Assembly (NCBI RefSeq): GCF_033783015.1
Contig: NZ_CP123907.1
Location: 1,984,001 to 2,048,000 of the forward strand
Origin: Corynebacterium sp. 21KM1197
GTDB taxonomy: Bacteria > Actinomycetota > Actinomycetes > Mycobacteriales > Mycobacteriaceae
DNA length: 64,000 nucleotides
Reading direction: 5' to 3'
Shown here: one piece after another, positions 16,192 to 24,023 of the stretch
How the letters are laid out: the number at the start of each line of letters is the position of its first letter
Position numbering within the stretch: position 1 is the first letter of the stretch
Position numbers and translations under genes: made by a program
The notes under the pieces: model-generated
What the model saw: the letters and a program-made list of their open reading frames with translations, nothing else
Told to the model about the DNA's origin: nothing
The model's database searches: none

Positions 16192-17199
16192 ATGTCTTTG
16201 AGCAGCACCGTCTCCCCCGTCGCCCAGGCACCGCGCCTCCTGGTGGTCAGCGATTTCGATGGCACCCTCGCCGGTATCAGCGAGGACCCCATGAACGTCC
16301 CCGTGGAGGCCACCTCCATCGCGGCGCTCTCCGCCCTCGCCGGTATGCCGGATACTCGGGTATTCATTCTCAGCGGCCGCAACCTTGCCCAATTGGACGT
16401 GGTGTGCCCCACCAAGCCCCCGATTCTGCGGGTGGGTTCGCACGGCGCCGAGCCCGAGGGCCACGAGGCCACGCTCACCCCCAAGCAGCGCGCGGCTCTC
16501 GACGCCCTCGCTGCCGAGCTAGAATCCCTGTGCGAGGGGGTGGAGGGAGCGTTCGTGGAGTATAAGCCCTACCAGCGGGTATTCCATTACATTCGGGTGC
16601 GCGACGAGGCCCTTATGCGGCGCTTGCTCGACGAGGTGGCCGCCCTCGATCCCCGCGGCACGCACGTGACCTGGGGCAAGCGCGTGGTGGAGTTTTCCGT
16701 CTCCACCGCCACCAAGGGCACCTGGCTCAGCGAGGACATCGCCCGCTGGCAGCCACAGGCCACGGTATTCCTGGGCGATGACACCACCGACGAGCACGGC
16801 TTTGAAGTTCTCGGGGAGAATGACCTTTCCGTCAAGGTCGGCCCAGGAGACACGGTGGCCAACACCCGCGTGAGCACCATCGCGGAGGTGGGCGAACTCC
16901 TACACGCCCTGGCGCACACCCGCGCCGAGCGTATCGACGTCGCCACGCTCACCCCCGAGCAGCGCTACCACCTCGCCGCTGCGGAAATGGCGGCGGTGCT
17001 CGCCCAGGTGGGCCCGGAGCACGAGGAGCCGGCCCGAGCCGCCCTCGCGCCGCTGCTAGGAGATACCAACGCCCCCACCGCCGATTGGGCCGCATGGAGC
17101 ACAGACCCGGCTCACGCGGACGCAACCCCGGAGATCATGGAGCGCGCGCACTCCCTCGCCGCCAAGGTCGGGGCACGCACCTACTTCCCCGCGCTATAA
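16192..17199 (+). CDS. otsB: Trehalose-6-phosphate phosphatase
   Basis: OtsB removes the phosphate from trehalose-6-phosphate, completing the OtsAB pathway. The enzyme belongs to the HAD superfamily: motif I VVSDFDGTLAG (nucleophile and acid Asp), motif II in VFILSGRN, a cap domain, then FLGDDTTDEHGFE as motif IV. A C-terminal extension beyond residue ~245 is longer than in the minimal enzyme. ATG 16192 is taken; GTG 16183 is in frame. It is separated from otsA by the inserted hipBA module and so probably has its own promoter. Its 3' end overlaps the convergent regulator gene by 19 bases. Confidence 0.94.
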   Translation: MSLSSTVSPVAQAPRLLVVSDFDGTLAGISEDPMNVPVEATSIAALSALAGMPDTRVFILSGRNLAQLDVVCPTKPPILRVGSHGAEPEGHEATLTPKQRAALDALAAELESLCEGVEGAFVEYKPYQRVFHYIRVRDEALMRRLLDEVAALDPRGTHVTWGKRVVEFSVSTATKGTWLSEDIARWQPQATVFLGDDTTDEHGFEVLGENDLSVKVGPGDTVANTRVSTIAEVGELLHALAHTRAERIDVATLTPEQRYHLAAAEMAAVLAQVGPEHEEPARAALAPLLGDTNAPTADWAAWSTDPAHADATPEIMERAHSLAAKVGARTYFPAL

Positions 17200-18281
17200 C
17201 CGCGCGGCGCGGCCACGGTGCGTCCCGGGAAAAACTCCGTGGGCAGGATTGTGCGGTGCACTGTCTGCGGTTCCGGCTCCTGATCCAACTCCAGCAACGC
17301 GGTTCCCGCCGCCACCCCTTTCATGCGGTTGGGCTGGATCACCGTGGTCAGCCCCTCCCGCAGCGCGGAAGCCACGCCGTCAAAGCCGGTCACGGAAAGG
17401 TCCTCCGGTATCCGCCAGCCCCGTTCCTGGGCATAGGCCAGCACCCCACCGGCCATCGAGTCCGTGGTGCACAGCACGGCGGTGAGTTCCGGGTGTGTGC
17501 TCAGCAGTTGCTCAGCGGCGGAGCGGGCACGGGGGGCGTCGTTAATATGCCTGGTGACCACCGGGACGGTAGCCGGATCTATCCCCGCCTCCGCGAACAC
17601 ATCCAGCGCCCCGCACACGCGGTCGCGCTGAATGTGCAGGCTAGCCTGAGGCAGATCATCATGACGGATAAAGCCATCCACGGGATCTCGGTGCAGGCGA
17701 ATCGCCAGGATGCCTATGCGACGGTGCCCCGCCTCCACCAGCGCACGCGCGGCGGGAGCGATGGCCTGCCGGTCATTAATCCCCACGAAGGGCACGCCCT
17801 CGATGGTGGTGGGTTGGCCGCAGATCACGGTGGGCAGCCGACGATCCAACACCGCGCGCAGATCGGGATCGTCCTCCGCCACCGAATACACCACGAAGCC
17901 GTCCACCGCCGCCCCCGCCACAAGGCCGGTGCGGCGCTGCCCCTGCGCGCCCACCGGAATGAGGGTGAGCGAGGTTTCATAGTCCGCGCAGGCCTCCGCC
18001 ACCCCTGCGAGGAAATCCACGGAGGGCTGATCATCAAAGGCGTAGGTGAGATCCTCAGTGAGCACCACGCCGATGGCTCCGGCGCGGCCGCTGCGCAGGC
18101 TGCGCGCGGTGGGGTCTGGGCCCGCGTAGCCGCGCGCCTGGGCCACGGCCAGAATCTTGGCTCGCAACTTGGGCGATAGTTGCTCCGGGCGGTTATAGGC
18201 GTTGGATACCGTGGTGCGGGATACACCCAACTCTGCGGCGAGGGAGGCCAAGGTGGCCTTGGGGGCGTTCCGGCGGGACAT
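17181..18281 (-). CDS. LacI-family transcriptional regulator (IpsA-like)
   Basis: The 366-residue protein has an N-terminal LacI helix-turn-helix (TLASLAAELGVSRTTVSNAYNRPEQLSP) and a periplasmic-binding-protein-like effector domain (AIGVVLTEDL..., GFVVYSVAEDDP, VTGFDGVASALREGLTTVIQP). The position next to otsB corresponds to C. glutamicum cg2910, which I remember as IpsA, the inositol-responsive activator of inositol-phosphate synthase. Orthology is inferred from position and size, so I leave the symbol empty. Other sugars or polyols are possible effectors. It is the last gene before the accessory block. Confidence 0.85.
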   Translation of the reverse strand: MSRRNAPKATLASLAAELGVSRTTVSNAYNRPEQLSPKLRAKILAVAQARGYAGPDPTARSLRSGRAGAIGVVLTEDLTYAFDDQPSVDFLAGVAEACADYETSLTLIPVGAQGQRRTGLVAGAAVDGFVVYSVAEDDPDLRAVLDRRLPTVICGQPTTIEGVPFVGINDRQAIAPAARALVEAGHRRIGILAIRLHRDPVDGFIRHDDLPQASLHIQRDRVCGALDVFAEAGIDPATVPVVTRHINDAPRARSAAEQLLSTHPELTAVLCTTDSMAGGVLAYAQERGWRIPEDLSVTGFDGVASALREGLTTVIQPNRMKGVAAGTALLELDQEPEPQTVHRTILPTEFFPGRTVAAPRGYSAGK

Positions 18282-18514
18282 AGAGGCAGGATAGCACTGG
18301 TGGGGTGGGATACCGCCTGCCGACGAAGTCTCCTTGCAACCGGCAGCTTTAAGGACCGCCTGTACCTCTAAACATGATATGCCGAGATAACGGCAATCTT
18401 TACCTACTTAAAAATGGCCCTGACCAGCTAAAATGATCTGGAACGATAATGATTTGTCGCAGACTGCGGCGCTATCTTGAAGATCCTGTTTACTTAAGAT
18501 TGAAAGGAGGAAAG

Positions 18515-19342
18515 ATGAAAAATTGGAAAACACTAGAGCCCGACAAGACCAAGCTGATGAATAAGCATTTCACTAGTGGTCGTGGAGGGCAGCGTATCTT
18601 ATATATTGTGAAGCATCACAATGCAGCCGATCCATTAACAACGGAAGAATGCTGGAATACCTGGCAAAAGCGAGAGGCAAGTGCGCATTACCAGGTGGAG
18701 ATTGATGGCACCATCGGAAGACTCGTCAAGGATGAGGATACCGCCTGGCACGCCAATAATCTTAAGGTGAACCGAGAAAGCATTGGCATCGAACATGCCA
18801 ATAGCGCAGGAGCGGGGCAAGATTATCCCATCTCAGATAAGACCATCGAGGAGGGTGCCCACCTGGCCGCAGCGCTATGCGTTTATCACAAGCTAGGACG
18901 CCCCGAATTTGGCAAGAATATCCGTGACCACCGTGAAATCACCGGAACATCTTGCCCGCACCATCTAGCCAGAGGTGCGCGTCATCATGATCATTGGATG
19001 AATCGCGCTCAGTACTGGTATGACCAAATGACCAATTCTAGTTCCCAGGGAGGAAATAAAATGACCGTACTATCTGGCGTTTCCGCCGCCGCACTTAATG
19101 ACACCAAGCACGCAGCCTGGAAGGCCCGCGATAATTCTGCCGATAACCGTACCCAGCTGCGCGGTCCCAATGATCAGGGCTGGAATGTTGATGACCTCGT
19201 AGGCTACGCCCGCAAGCGCGACGGAGCCCTGAAGAAGGGTACCCTCGTAGAGCTTCTGGCTGTGTCTATTCATGAGCAGCGTGCATTGGCCACCGAGGTC
19301 AAGGCCTTGCATGGAGAAGTTGCCGCAATTAAGAAGCGTTAA
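18515..19342 (+). CDS. N-acetylmuramoyl-L-alanine amidase (phage-type lysin)
   Basis: Residues ~25-175 form an Amidase_2 domain that cleaves the bond between muramic acid and the peptide stem. Visible zinc and catalytic positions include His in YIVKHHNA, the SAHYQVEIDGTIGRLVKDEDTAWHA segment and His/Cys in DHREITGTSCPHHL. A C-terminal part of about 90 residues ends in a Lys/Ala helix and may be a wall-binding or oligomerisation domain. ATG 18515 follows a strong AAAGGAGG site. The gene is A+T-richer than its neighbours and has no signal peptide, as expected for a phage endolysin. A second strong ribosome site inside the gene precedes ATG 19061. Confidence 0.85.
   Translation: MKNWKTLEPDKTKLMNKHFTSGRGGQRILYIVKHHNAADPLTTEECWNTWQKREASAHYQVEIDGTIGRLVKDEDTAWHANNLKVNRESIGIEHANSAGAGQDYPISDKTIEEGAHLAAALCVYHKLGRPEFGKNIRDHREITGTSCPHHLARGARHHDHWMNRAQYWYDQMTNSSSQGGNKMTVLSGVSAAALNDTKHAAWKARDNSADNRTQLRGPNDQGWNVDDLVGYARKRDGALKKGTLVELLAVSIHEQRALATEVKALHGEVAAIKKR
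19046..19342 (+). other. Internal ribosome site and in-frame start within the amidase gene
   Basis: AGGGAGG at 19047-19053 lies seven bases before ATG 19061, which is in frame with the amidase (codon 183). Translation from here would give a 93-residue product consisting only of the C-terminal domain. Several phage endolysins are known to use exactly this arrangement to make extra copies of the wall-binding domain that assemble with the full-length enzyme. The element is seen directly; its use is inferred. Confidence 0.6.
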
Positions 19343-19366
19343 GCCAACTTAGTTCATAAAATCCTC

Positions 19367-19420
19367 GATAGCCTTTAATGCCAAATCCCCGCGATTTATC
19401 ATTAAAGGCTATCTACATTT
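19367..19420. terminator. Bidirectional terminator after the amidase gene
   Basis: GATAGCCTTTAATG (19367-19380) and CATTAAAGGCTATC (19400-19413) form a perfect 14-base-pair stem followed by TACATTT on the plus strand. It sits between the convergent amidase and excalibur-lipoprotein genes and can terminate both. Confidence 0.75.
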
Positions 19421-19446
19421 CTCAGATTAACATTCTACCCTTTTAA

Positions 19447-20223
19447 TTACGGGTTGTAATCAATATTGGGATCTTCTTTAAAACGCTGGATATGCTCTGC
19501 ACTGTATGCAGTGGGCGTTTTTGTTGGAGTTGGCCATGCCTCAGGCTCGGGCCAGTTCTCAGGCTCACAGGCAATCCCGTTACCATCACGATCAAGGGCC
19601 TCACGATAACCAGGCTCACCCCTGTGAAGGGGAAGAGCATCATCGTCTTTTGCCTGCCCGCAGTTGGAGTAATAAAGCTGCCCAACCGGGATCCTCTGCG
19701 CGTCCCCAGGGTTAGGGTCATAGACACTAGGGCCAGGGGTGACCTGCTCTGTGCTGTCCCCGGATTGACCCTGTTGCTCGCCAGTATCGCTACCAACCGG
19801 GGTTGTCGCCTCACCATCGTGAGCACCGGCCCCTTGGGTACCTGCCCCTTGGGCCCCAGTCCCCTGGGTAGCGGCATTGCCCTGAGCCTGGGCAGATACC
19901 TGCGTGGCATTACCTGTAGCACCATTACCCTGCTGTGCGGTGCGCGTGGGAGTCGCCCCCGCAGCAGCAGGAGAAGCAGCAGTAGCGGTAGCGGTACTGC
20001 GCGGCTCTTGGGCCTGCGCCTCATTATTGGAACCAGTGGCCTGACTAGTCGGCGCGCTAGCCGAGGTTGCGGAGGTCGTGGAAGTAGCAGACGTGGTTGT
20101 CGTAGTGGTGGTTTCACTACTAGTGGGGGCTTGTCTTTCTTCGCCGTTGCTGCCACAGGCGGTAACCAGTAGAGCGCTGCCGCAGATGGCTGTGAGGGCG
20201 TGAAGCTTGGGTGCGGTAGGCAC
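19447..20223 (-). CDS. Lipoprotein with C-terminal excalibur domain
   Basis: The 258-residue protein begins with a lipoprotein signal peptide ending in VTAC (Cys ~23). Residues ~25-165 are a low-complexity Ser/Thr/Ala/Gln linker, probably spanning the wall. Near residues 185-225 it carries YYSNCGQAKDDDALPLHRGE and ALDRDGNGIACEPE, the excalibur calcium-binding signature with the DxDxDGxxCE loop and paired cysteines. Excalibur domains occur on surface proteins and nucleases of Gram-positive bacteria. The start at 20223 lies 65 bases from the left end of the IS element, so its promoter may be disrupted or supplied by that element. Confidence 0.85.
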   Translation of the reverse strand: MPTAPKLHALTAICGSALLVTACGSNGEERQAPTSSETTTTTTTSATSTTSATSASAPTSQATGSNNEAQAQEPRSTATATAASPAAAGATPTRTAQQGNGATGNATQVSAQAQGNAATQGTGAQGAGTQGAGAHDGEATTPVGSDTGEQQGQSGDSTEQVTPGPSVYDPNPGDAQRIPVGQLYYSNCGQAKDDDALPLHRGEPGYREALDRDGNGIACEPENWPEPEAWPTPTKTPTAYSAEHIQRFKEDPNIDYNP

Positions 20224-20279
20224 GGTTTCTCCCTTCTGTTTGGAACTCTGTACCTATCAGATAGGAATGTGGGCGATAG

Positions 20280-20287
20280 CCGTTACA
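20280..20287. repeat. 8-bp target-site duplication, left copy
   Basis: CCGTTACA immediately precedes the left inverted repeat of the IS256-family element and is repeated exactly at 21725-21732 after the right inverted repeat. An 8-base duplication is standard for IS256-family insertion. Confidence 0.85.
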
Positions 20288-21724
20288 GAGCGTGTCAAGT
20301 TGTTTGTGTGTGGGGCGGTTTTCTTAGAGGTATTGGTCGAAGCGGTCGGGGTAGGCCACGGCCATCTGGTTGATGGCTTGCTTCCAGCCTGAGACTTTCG
20401 CTCCTTCCACAAGCCTCCCGGCGGTAGCCGCGGCCTTTTTACCTTCCTTGGCCCTGCGAGCAGCGCGTTTGTCTTCAATATTGCAGATCATCAACCACAA
20501 GGTCTTCAACGCGGATTCGTCGTTCGTAAACTGCACGCGGTTGCGGGTGGCTTTGCGCAACTCGTTGTTAAACGACTCGATGGAATTGGTGGTGTAGATG
20601 ACTTTGCGCGCTGCCGGAGGGAACTGCAAAAACGGCACGAACCTCTCCCATGCGTCCTGCCACACCTTGACTGACCTGGGATATTTCTGGCCAAGACCCG
20701 AAGAAGCAAACTCCTCGAGTGCAATGGCAGCACTGGAGCCATCAGGGGCGGTATAGACCTTCTTCAAGGCCGCTGAAACCGCCTTACGGTCCCCGTAGGC
20801 AACCCACCTGTTAGCAGCACGAATCAAGTGCACAACACAGGTTTGTACCATCGATCCCGGCCAGGATGCCTCCACAGCCTCAGGCAGGCCTTTGAGCCCG
20901 TCACAGCAGACAATGAAGACATCTTTGACCCCGCGATTAGCCAGATTCGAGCACACATGGGCCCAAAACGACGCGCCTTCTTCCCTCGCGATCCATAGCC
21001 CCAAGATGTGTTTGATGCCGTCGAGATCCACCCCAATGGCCATATACGCGGACTTGTTGACCACGCGCCCGCCCTCACGGACTTTAATGCGCAGCGCATC
21101 AAGGAAAATGACGGGGTAGAACTCATCTAACTGGCGGTTCTGCCACACCATGACCTCATCAAGGACAGCGTCAGTCACCGCAGAAATCGTCTCGTGGGAG
21201 ATATCAACACGCATGGCAGTAGCCATATGGTGTTGGATATCGCGCACTGTCATGCCCCCGGCATACAAGCTCACAATCATGTCGTCAACATCGGTCAAAC
21301 GCCGCGAGCCTTTCGGGACCATGGTCGGAACAAACGTCCCGGCCCGGTCCCTGGGAACCTCGACAGTTACCGGACCGTAGTGAGAATCCACGGTCTTTGG
21401 ATACGCCCCGTTGCGGTGGTTGTCTGTGCCTAGTGCTGCTTTAGCGTCTCTATCCCCTGGCCGGTAGCCCAGGTGGGCATCCATCTCGGCGTTTAAACCC
21501 CTGGTAATCGAGGCTTGCAACATCCCACGCACCAAATCGTTGGCGTCGGTGGTTGAGGTGCCTAAATCATCAATGAGCTTCGCGATCTCAGGGTTTGCAA
21601 GCAGCTTTTTCTCAATCGCGTCAATCTTGGCCTTATCAGCCGGATCTCGTCGTGTCACAGTAGTCATTCTGGCTTGTCTCCTTATGCGGGATGGAATCCC
21701 ACACACAAACCATCAGACACTCTC
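20288..21724 (-). mobile_element. Complete IS256-family insertion sequence
   Basis: The 1437-bp element is bounded by imperfect 27-bp terminal inverted repeats (20288-20314 and 21698-21724; 22 of 27 positions match, including a shared GTTTGTGTGTGGG inner part and GTGTC near the tips). It encodes one full-length transposase and is flanked by the exact 8-bp duplication CCGTTACA. The intact frame and perfect duplication suggest a recent insertion. It lies upstream of the excalibur lipoprotein gene. Confidence 0.93.
20324..21667 (-). CDS. IS256-family transposase
   Basis: The 447-residue transposase of the mutator type contains the DDE catalytic residues in the usual contexts: Asp in FYPVIFLDALRIKV, Asp in VFIVCCDGLKGLPEAV and Glu in TTNSIESFNNELRK. 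It also has the N-terminal DNA-binding region and the GHRNGAY-like DNHRNGAYPKTV segment. ATG 21667 follows AAGGAGAC; a frame extended to 21706 would enter the right inverted repeat. No frameshift or internal stop is seen, so it should be active. Confidence 0.95.
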   Translation of the reverse strand: MTTVTRRDPADKAKIDAIEKKLLANPEIAKLIDDLGTSTTDANDLVRGMLQASITRGLNAEMDAHLGYRPGDRDAKAALGTDNHRNGAYPKTVDSHYGPVTVEVPRDRAGTFVPTMVPKGSRRLTDVDDMIVSLYAGGMTVRDIQHHMATAMRVDISHETISAVTDAVLDEVMVWQNRQLDEFYPVIFLDALRIKVREGGRVVNKSAYMAIGVDLDGIKHILGLWIAREEGASFWAHVCSNLANRGVKDVFIVCCDGLKGLPEAVEASWPGSMVQTCVVHLIRAANRWVAYGDRKAVSAALKKVYTAPDGSSAAIALEEFASSGLGQKYPRSVKVWQDAWERFVPFLQFPPAARKVIYTTNSIESFNNELRKATRNRVQFTNDESALKTLWLMICNIEDKRAARRAKEGKKAAATAGRLVEGAKVSGWKQAINQMAVAYPDRFDQYL

Positions 21725-21732
21725 CCGTTACA
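21725..21732. repeat. 8-bp target-site duplication, right copy
   Basis: CCGTTACA directly follows the right inverted repeat and matches 20280-20287. Removing the element and one copy restores the pre-insertion sequence between the excalibur-lipoprotein promoter region and the SdpI-like gene. Confidence 0.85.
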
Positions 21733-21876
21733 CTCCTCTGCAAATCCGATCACCATCACCGCCACGGAGCCCGTTACATATGAGGGCGGTAATCTTAAGC
21801 TCTACCCACAAGATCACGTCGTGACACAGCCTCCCGATACACCCCAAACAGAGCACGCCTCCAAAAAACAGCGCCC

Positions 21877-22212
21877 TCACTCAAGAACGGCATGAGCCTT
21901 TCTGGCCGCAACCAGGGTCATAACAAGCAGAAGTACTGCTACCACAATACTTACCCACGCAATAAAAGAATCATCAGCCACCAAACAGATAACACCACCC
22001 ACAAACAATGGAACGCTACTCATTTTTAGAGAGTTCGCGGCAGCCCTATGCCCCTCAACCCACGCCTCATCGCTCTCCAGCAAAGGTAACGTTCTAATCC
22101 CCACCCAGTCATTTTTCGGCAGGGTTCCCCGGCCTGCCTTTATGGCAACAAAAAGCAAAACACCCCCCGCAAGGAACCAAGTCACAGCCATAACGATAGA
22201 GAAGACAGTCAT
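21877..22212 (-). CDS. SdpI-like small membrane protein
   Basis: The product of about 111 residues has three hydrophobic helices (residues ~4-26, 64-80, 83-101) and the intervening segment NDWVGIRTLPLLESDEAWVEGHRAAANSL. The G-I-R-T ... S-D-E-A-W ... H-R-A-A pattern is characteristic of the SdpI/DUF1648-associated C-terminal family, of which Bacillus SdpI is an immunity and signalling protein against a killing peptide. The ATG at 22212 follows AAAAGGGG with a six-base gap and is preferred over the longer open frame. A role in immunity is only suggested by family. Confidence 0.65.
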   Translation of the reverse strand: MTVFSIVMAVTWFLAGGVLLFVAIKAGRGTLPKNDWVGIRTLPLLESDEAWVEGHRAAANSLKMSSVPLFVGGVICLVADDSFIAWVSIVVAVLLLVMTLVAARKAHAVLE

Positions 22213-22263
22213 CCACATCCCCTTTTGGCAATTTTTATTCATAAGAACATTCCAAAACTCCAC

Positions 22264-22591
22264 CGAGAAGATTCCACCACCATTATAAGTGAAGCGGAAG
22301 CAGCCCGACCAATTTCAAGCACCCCAGCCCCCACAAAACCACATCGCCGCTTCCACATCCGGAAAAGGAAGGCGGAAGTAACCGGAAACTTAGGAACGTT
22401 CCAGCAAGGCACAGGAACGAGATAGCACTGAGCCCCACACCATACCCCGCAAGCCAAGACAAACAAATATATAGGCTACGGTTTTAAAATATATAGCACA
22501 TTCACATGGGCGTCATCCCACCCCCGTAGTAATACTTTTTATCCATATTCCCCATACCACCAGACCGATCCCCAATATCCCCTTACGATAA
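22264..22591. other. A+T-rich gap without a recognised gene
   Basis: About 330 bases with no convincing coding sequence on either strand and no tRNA or clear terminator. It contains A+T-rich tracts such as AAATATATAG around 22467-22500 that could be promoters. Composition differs sharply from the housekeeping regions and matches the rest of the accessory block. Confidence 0.5.
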
Positions 22592-22792
22592 GATCAGCCA
22601 ACCAGCGAGAGCACCACGCTTGCATCCGCACCTACCCCAGCCCCTGCAAGTGTGGAAGGATACACCGAGAAAATAATCGCAGGACACGCAGCGGTGATCG
22701 AAAGTAAAGTCGCAATCCCTTCAGAGAGCAAAGAACCCTTACAGGGCTGTCCGCCATACCAGCCGAGCACTAGGTTAAAACTCCCTCAATGA
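22592..22792 (+). other. Possible small coding segment overlapping the MFS start
   Basis: An open stretch from 22592 to TGA 22790-22792 encodes a polar peptide ending in EPLQGCPPYQPSTRLKLPQ. Its stop overlaps the ATG of the MFS gene as ATGA, the arrangement used for coupled translation in this genome. There is no ATG; the first usable start is GTG 22652, giving 46 residues, and no ribosome site precedes it. It may be a truncated relic of a gene, a short cargo or precursor peptide for the transporter, or chance. I do not recognise the sequence. Confidence 0.3.
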
Positions 22793-23991
22793 TCCCCCAC
22801 CGCCACGCCCCGCGAGCGCTTGCCTTAGCGTATTTCCTGAGCGCACTATGCAGTTCGCTCACCTCTATCGCAATATCAGTGCACTTTGCCATCGCGGGGG
22901 CGGGGCCCGCAATGGTCACCGCCACTTTGCTGGCAGGCGCGATCGCGCAGATCGTATTTTCCCCGCTTTTAGCACCCCTCTTTGACCGTTACCCGGCCCG
23001 GCGATTAGCCGCCCTCGCCTCTATGGCGGATATAATAGTACTCCTAGCGCTGATGATATGGCAGCTGCCTTGGATACTTATTCTTGGAACTTTTGCCAGT
23101 TCCACCACGGCAGGGCTCATCATTCCCGCACTATTTACCATCGCAGAGAAACTTGACGGCAAGGGCATGGCCGCAGCTTTCTCCCGCATGGATACCGCTC
23201 GCCTTGTCGGAGATTTTTCCGACCTTACGCTGGGTGGTTTCTTAATACAGGTAACCTCGCTACGCAGCGCTTTTCTCCTAGAAATCTGCGCTAGCCTCAT
23301 TCTCATCGTCACGGTATTATCATTAACTCCAGCCACTCCGGCACCTCCCCCGGAAGCGCAAGAAGGACCGCAGGAAGGATTTTTGCGGAGAGCGTGGCAC
23401 GCGCCCAAACTTTTACTGCGTGATTCACAGGTGCGATCAGCATTGCAATCACTATGGGGCGCTATCGTCTTTACCTCTATCTATAACGTCGCCCTGGTGT
23501 ACTTTGCCATTGACGTTCTCCACGTGGGCGGCCTGGGATACGCAGTACTTACCCAGGCCTTCATCGCGGGCCGGATTATCGGAGCAAAGGCTTCGGCAAG
23601 GCTGCCGGAAGGGGGCTCACGCATGATCCTCCCCCTCGCCGGGATCGTCATGGGCGGCGCTATCGTATTGGCCACACTCTCGGGAAACCTTGTCGGGGCG
23701 GCCCTCGGTTTCCTCATAGCGGGTATCAGCAACGCAATACAGGTGGCGGCGCTGCGGTTACTGGTAGTGCGAGCCGTACCCGCTCCCGTGCAGCCCAAAG
23801 CGCTCTCTGCGATGTCGGCAGCCAATACTTCCGCCATGCTGGTGGGTTACGTCATTAGTGCCCCCGCCGTCAATCATCTTGGCCCCGCCTACGCGCTCAT
23901 ACTCTCCGGTACGGGCACAATGCTGCTCTCTCTTCTCCTCGGCATAGCCGGAAACTCCGCAGGTCGGCCTCCCAACAAGTTCCCATATTGA
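22789..23991 (+). CDS. Major facilitator superfamily transporter
   Basis: The 400-residue protein has about twelve hydrophobic helices and the MFS-type loop between helices 2 and 3 (LAPLFDRYPARRLAALASMADI). A long cytoplasmic linker (PATPAPPPEAQEGPQEG) separates the two six-helix halves. The overall pattern resembles the DHA3/macrolide-efflux type exporters (MefA-like). No substrate can be assigned. The gene belongs to the A+T-richer accessory block; its TGA overlaps a Zur-like palindrome upstream of the zinc operon. Confidence 0.85.
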   Translation: MIPHRHAPRALALAYFLSALCSSLTSIAISVHFAIAGAGPAMVTATLLAGAIAQIVFSPLLAPLFDRYPARRLAALASMADIIVLLALMIWQLPWILILGTFASSTTAGLIIPALFTIAEKLDGKGMAAAFSRMDTARLVGDFSDLTLGGFLIQVTSLRSAFLLEICASLILIVTVLSLTPATPAPPPEAQEGPQEGFLRRAWHAPKLLLRDSQVRSALQSLWGAIVFTSIYNVALVYFAIDVLHVGGLGYAVLTQAFIAGRIIGAKASARLPEGGSRMILPLAGIVMGGAIVLATLSGNLVGAALGFLIAGISNAIQVAALRLLVVRAVPAPVQPKALSAMSAANTSAMLVGYVISAPAVNHLGPAYALILSGTGTMLLSLLLGIAGNSAGRPPNKFPY

Positions 23992-24006
23992 CAATTATTC
24001 GCAATA
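23986..24006 (+). promoter_or_regulatory. Putative Zur box upstream of the zinc-uptake operon
   Basis: TTGACAATTATTCGCAA (23988-24004) matches the Fur/Zur-type palindrome TTGAAAATGATTTTCAA at 13 of 17 positions. It lies some 20 bases ahead of the start of the zinc-binding protein gene. Zinc-loaded Zur would repress the operon here. The motif consensus is from memory; binding is an inference. Confidence 0.55.
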
Positions 24007-24023
24007 AGGGTTAGGTGGACACC

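Noticed and set aside
19443..20172. Alternative frames on both strands across the excalibur lipoprotein gene
   Set aside because: The low-complexity Ser/Thr/Ala linker keeps several frames open. Only the minus-strand frame has a lipobox and the excalibur motif.
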